The notes under the pieces were generated by a model. It had not been told where the DNA came from. It saw only the letters and a list, made by a program, of their open reading frames with translations, and did not search any database. 33,990 bases of DNA from Calditrichota bacterium (GTDB taxonomy: Bacteria; Calditrichota; Calditrichia; RBG-13-44-9). The stretch is taken from NCBI GenBank assembly GCA_016934605.1, contig JAFGSO010000019.1, positions 1 through 33,990 of the forward strand, in the 5' to 3' direction. Shown here piece after piece: positions 32,099 through 33,990 of the stretch (the first letter of the stretch is position 1; each line of letters begins with the position of its first letter). The translations under genes and the position numbers were made by a program.

Positions 32099-33990
32099 TT
32101 ATTTCTGATACCATTTAACGATACCCAGTTCAATATCTCGCGGAAGTTGTTTATGGTAGGGTAGTACCCTTACCGTATAATAATAATGACCGCTGTCAGA
32201 AGGTGTTATCACTGTCTGGTAGTTAACCAGTCCCTTTTTACCATTTCCAGAAAATTTCATATCGAATATCTCGTAATCCGAGGCCTCTTCCAGATGTTCA
32301 CCGTTTCTCACCAGAAATATCTGTACTTTTACCTCCTCTGGCTTCAACGATCCAAGCCGGACTCCTGCTTTTACCTGGTATTTTTCGCCGAAATTCATCA
32401 ACAAATATCCATTCTCACTTCCGGAATCGCTGAATTTTTCCAGCTGGACATCATACCAGTGCTGGTCAATCCTGTTTTTCCAGCTGGCTACTTCCCGGGC
32501 TATCTGGTAATTATTTTGGTTGTAGCGGACTCCTAAATCATTCGCAGGGAGATAAAGTATATGGGTATAATCCTTTATCATTCGATGGGTGTTGAATTTT
32601 GGCAGGACTGTCCTGATGGAATTTTTGATCATTTTTATCCAGTCAGCCGGTAAATCCTGGTCATTTCTGGCATAAAATAAAGGAATAATGTCATTTTCCA
32701 GAATATCGTATAATTCCTCCGAATCCCAGGAGTCCCAGTCTTCCAGCGATTCATAGTTCTGTTTATCGCCGAATGCCCAGCCATTTTCGCCGTTATAACC
32801 CTCGTTCCACCATCCATCAAGAACACTGAAATTCAAGCCACCGTTCATACCTACCTTCTGGCCACTGGTGCCGGAGGCCTCCTGCGTGCGGCGGGGATTA
32901 TTCAGCCAGATATCCACACCGGATACCAGGTCCCTTGCCAGACCCATGTCATAATTTTCAACAAATAAGATTCTTCCACGGAATTCCGGTTTTAGAGAAT
33001 AGGTATAAATCTGTCTGATAAGTTCCTGACCTCCGGTATCCCTGGGATGTGCTTTTCCTGCAAAAATCAGCCTTAACGGCTGTTCAGGATCATTTAAAAG
33101 CCTTTTGAGTCTATCCGGATTCCTGAAAATGAGCGTTCCTCTCTTATAGGTTGCAAACCTTCTGGCAAATCCTACTGTCAGAATATCCGGTTTTAGATGC
33201 TGTTTCACCCGTAGCATCTGCAGAGACCCGATTTTATTGCGTTCATATTGGATAGTCAATCGTTCACGAATATGATTGATCAGTTTTTTCTTCGATTCCA
33301 GTTTGGTCTTCCATATTTCCTCATCGGGTATTTTGTCTATTTCTTGCCACTTTTGAGAATCGTCCTGAAATTCAAACCAGTTTTTCCCCAAAAATTTATC
33401 ATACAGATCTCGGTTTTTCCGTGAAACCCAGCTGGCGGTATGCACACCATTTGTGATATAGCGAATTGGTACCTCATAACTCGGAAGATCCGGCCAGACT
33501 GTCTGCCATAATTTTTGAGAGACCGATCCGTGCAGCCGACTTACCGCATTCCGGTAACGGGACAGGTTAAATGCCAGGATAGTCAGATTGAAAATTTCAT
33601 ATCCTTCCGGCTGAACCTGCGATCCCAGTTCGATGAACTGATGACGTCTTATTCCGACAGATTCCCAGTATTTCTGGAAATATTTTTCCTTGATGTGCAG
33701 CGGAAATGCATCATTACCGGCGGGAACAGGTGTATGTGTGGTAAAAATAGTATTTGCTGTAACAGCTTCCAGAGCTTCATCAAAATTTAATTTTGCTTTC
33801 TGCACCAGCTGTTGTATCCTCTGCAGCACCAGAAATACCGAATGGCCTTCATTCATATGCCAGATAGTCGGTTTAATACCCATTGCATCGAGGACCATCA
33901 CACCACCCATACCCAGAATAATTTCCTGAGCAATTCTCATTTCCTGGTCACCACCGTATAACCGACCAGTAATTTCACGATCTGCAGAGC
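32099..33990 (-). CDS. glgP: Alpha-glucan (glycogen) phosphorylase, C-terminal part (5' end cut by window)
   Basis: About 630 residues are visible; the frame stays open to the right edge, so the internal ATG at 33940 is not the real start. The enzyme releases glucose-1-phosphate from alpha-1,4-glucans using pyridoxal phosphate. Motifs: MNEGHSVFLVLQ, TTHTPVPAGNDAF, NGVHTASW, and the PLP-lysine region EASGTSGQKVGMNGGLNFSVLDGWWNE. The GTSGQK version and the W-W-N-E ending are typical of the shorter glucan-phosphorylase branch that carries an N-terminal DUF3417 domain, rather than the E. coli GlgP branch. The last roughly 100 residues form a beta domain typical of that branch. Its regulation cannot be seen, because its promoter is outside the window. 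Confidence 0.92.
   Translation of the reverse strand, partial: SADREITGRLYGGDQEMRIAQEIILGMGGVMVLDAMGIKPTIWHMNEGHSVFLVLQRIQQLVQKAKLNFDEALEAVTANTIFTTHTPVPAGNDAFPLHIKEKYFQKYWESVGIRRHQFIELGSQVQPEGYEIFNLTILAFNLSRYRNAVSRLHGSVSQKLWQTVWPDLPSYEVPIRYITNGVHTASWVSRKNRDLYDKFLGKNWFEFQDDSQKWQEIDKIPDEEIWKTKLESKKKLINHIRERLTIQYERNKIGSLQMLRVKQHLKPDILTVGFARRFATYKRGTLIFRNPDRLKRLLNDPEQPLRLIFAGKAHPRDTGGQELIRQIYTYSLKPEFRGRILFVENYDMGLARDLVSGVDIWLNNPRRTQEASGTSGQKVGMNGGLNFSVLDGWWNEGYNGENGWAFGDKQNYESLEDWDSWDSEELYDILENDIIPLFYARNDQDLPADWIKMIKNSIRTVLPKFNTHRMIKDYTHILYLPANDLGVRYNQNNYQIAREVASWKNRIDQHWYDVQLEKFSDSGSENGYLLMNFGEKYQVKAGVRLGSLKPEEVKVQIFLVRNGEHLEEASDYEIFDMKFSGNGKKGLVNYQTVITPSDSGHYYYTVRVLPYHKQLPRDIELGIVKWYQK

Noticed and set aside
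1..33990. Mobile element, prophage, defence island, CRISPR or tRNA genes
   Set aside because: No transposase, integrase, repeat array, tRNA-like cloverleaf or nuclease/toxin gene seen; gene content is core-like throughout.

Overview
The window looks like an ordinary chromosomal stretch of a free-living, Gram-negative-type bacterium of the FCB (Fibrobacterota-Chlorobiota-Bacteroidota) superphylum. Evidence: two PorV/PorQ-type outer-membrane proteins, a secreted protein with a type IX (T9SS, type A) C-terminal sorting domain, LapA/LapB envelope proteins, and several promoters of the Bacteroidota form TTG-N19/20-TAnnTTTG. A candidate phylum such as Neomarinimicrobiota, KSB1 or Calditrichota would fit, but this is inference and the sequence does not decide it. 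Coding density is very high. No tRNA, rRNA, CRISPR array, insertion sequence or phage gene is visible, and no gap without a gene exceeds about 250 bp.

Layout. 1-4750 (+): end of thymidine kinase, NupC nucleoside transporter, SppA peptidase, PgsA-like phospholipid synthase and purine nucleoside phosphorylase, a tightly packed run that puts nucleoside uptake and salvage beside membrane functions. 4774-5250 (-): a receiver domain with a C-terminal membrane helix. 5465-11119 (+): lapA, lapB, a SPOR-domain exported protein, a Crp-family regulator, a soluble histidine kinase with a degenerate receiver, and a cytoplasmic MqnA-like binding protein. 11298-12581: PorV-like protein with a Fn3-like tail, closed by a clear terminator.

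12766-18261 (+): a signalling cassette (STAS antagonist; receiver fused to an RsbW-type kinase; PAS-GAF-PP2C phosphatase; receiver-DHp-receiver) followed by a PAP2 phosphatase and a DUF502 membrane protein. 18253-18732 (-): a DinB-like protein without its metal ligands. 18977-25111 (+): dnaE, dtd, a membrane PASTA protein, rpe and a CTP-dependent lipid kinase-like protein. 25193-28576: second PorV-like protein, a terminator, then a T9SS-exported zinc metalloprotease. 28581-29183 (-): HAD phosphatase. 29373-32077 (+): guaB, methylmalonyl-CoA epimerase and a monofunctional peptidoglycan glycosyltransferase. 32099-33990 (-): alpha-glucan phosphorylase, cut by the window edge.

Most unusual part. 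Between about 7.5 and 17 kb, a Crp regulator, a cytoplasmic kinase, a cytoplasmic ligand-binding-like protein, a partner-switching module whose anti-sigma-type kinase carries its own receiver, and a two-receiver protein with a lone DHp domain sit close together. I read this as a possible phosphorelay feeding a partner switch, with no sigma factor encoded nearby. That is inference from domain content and gene order only.
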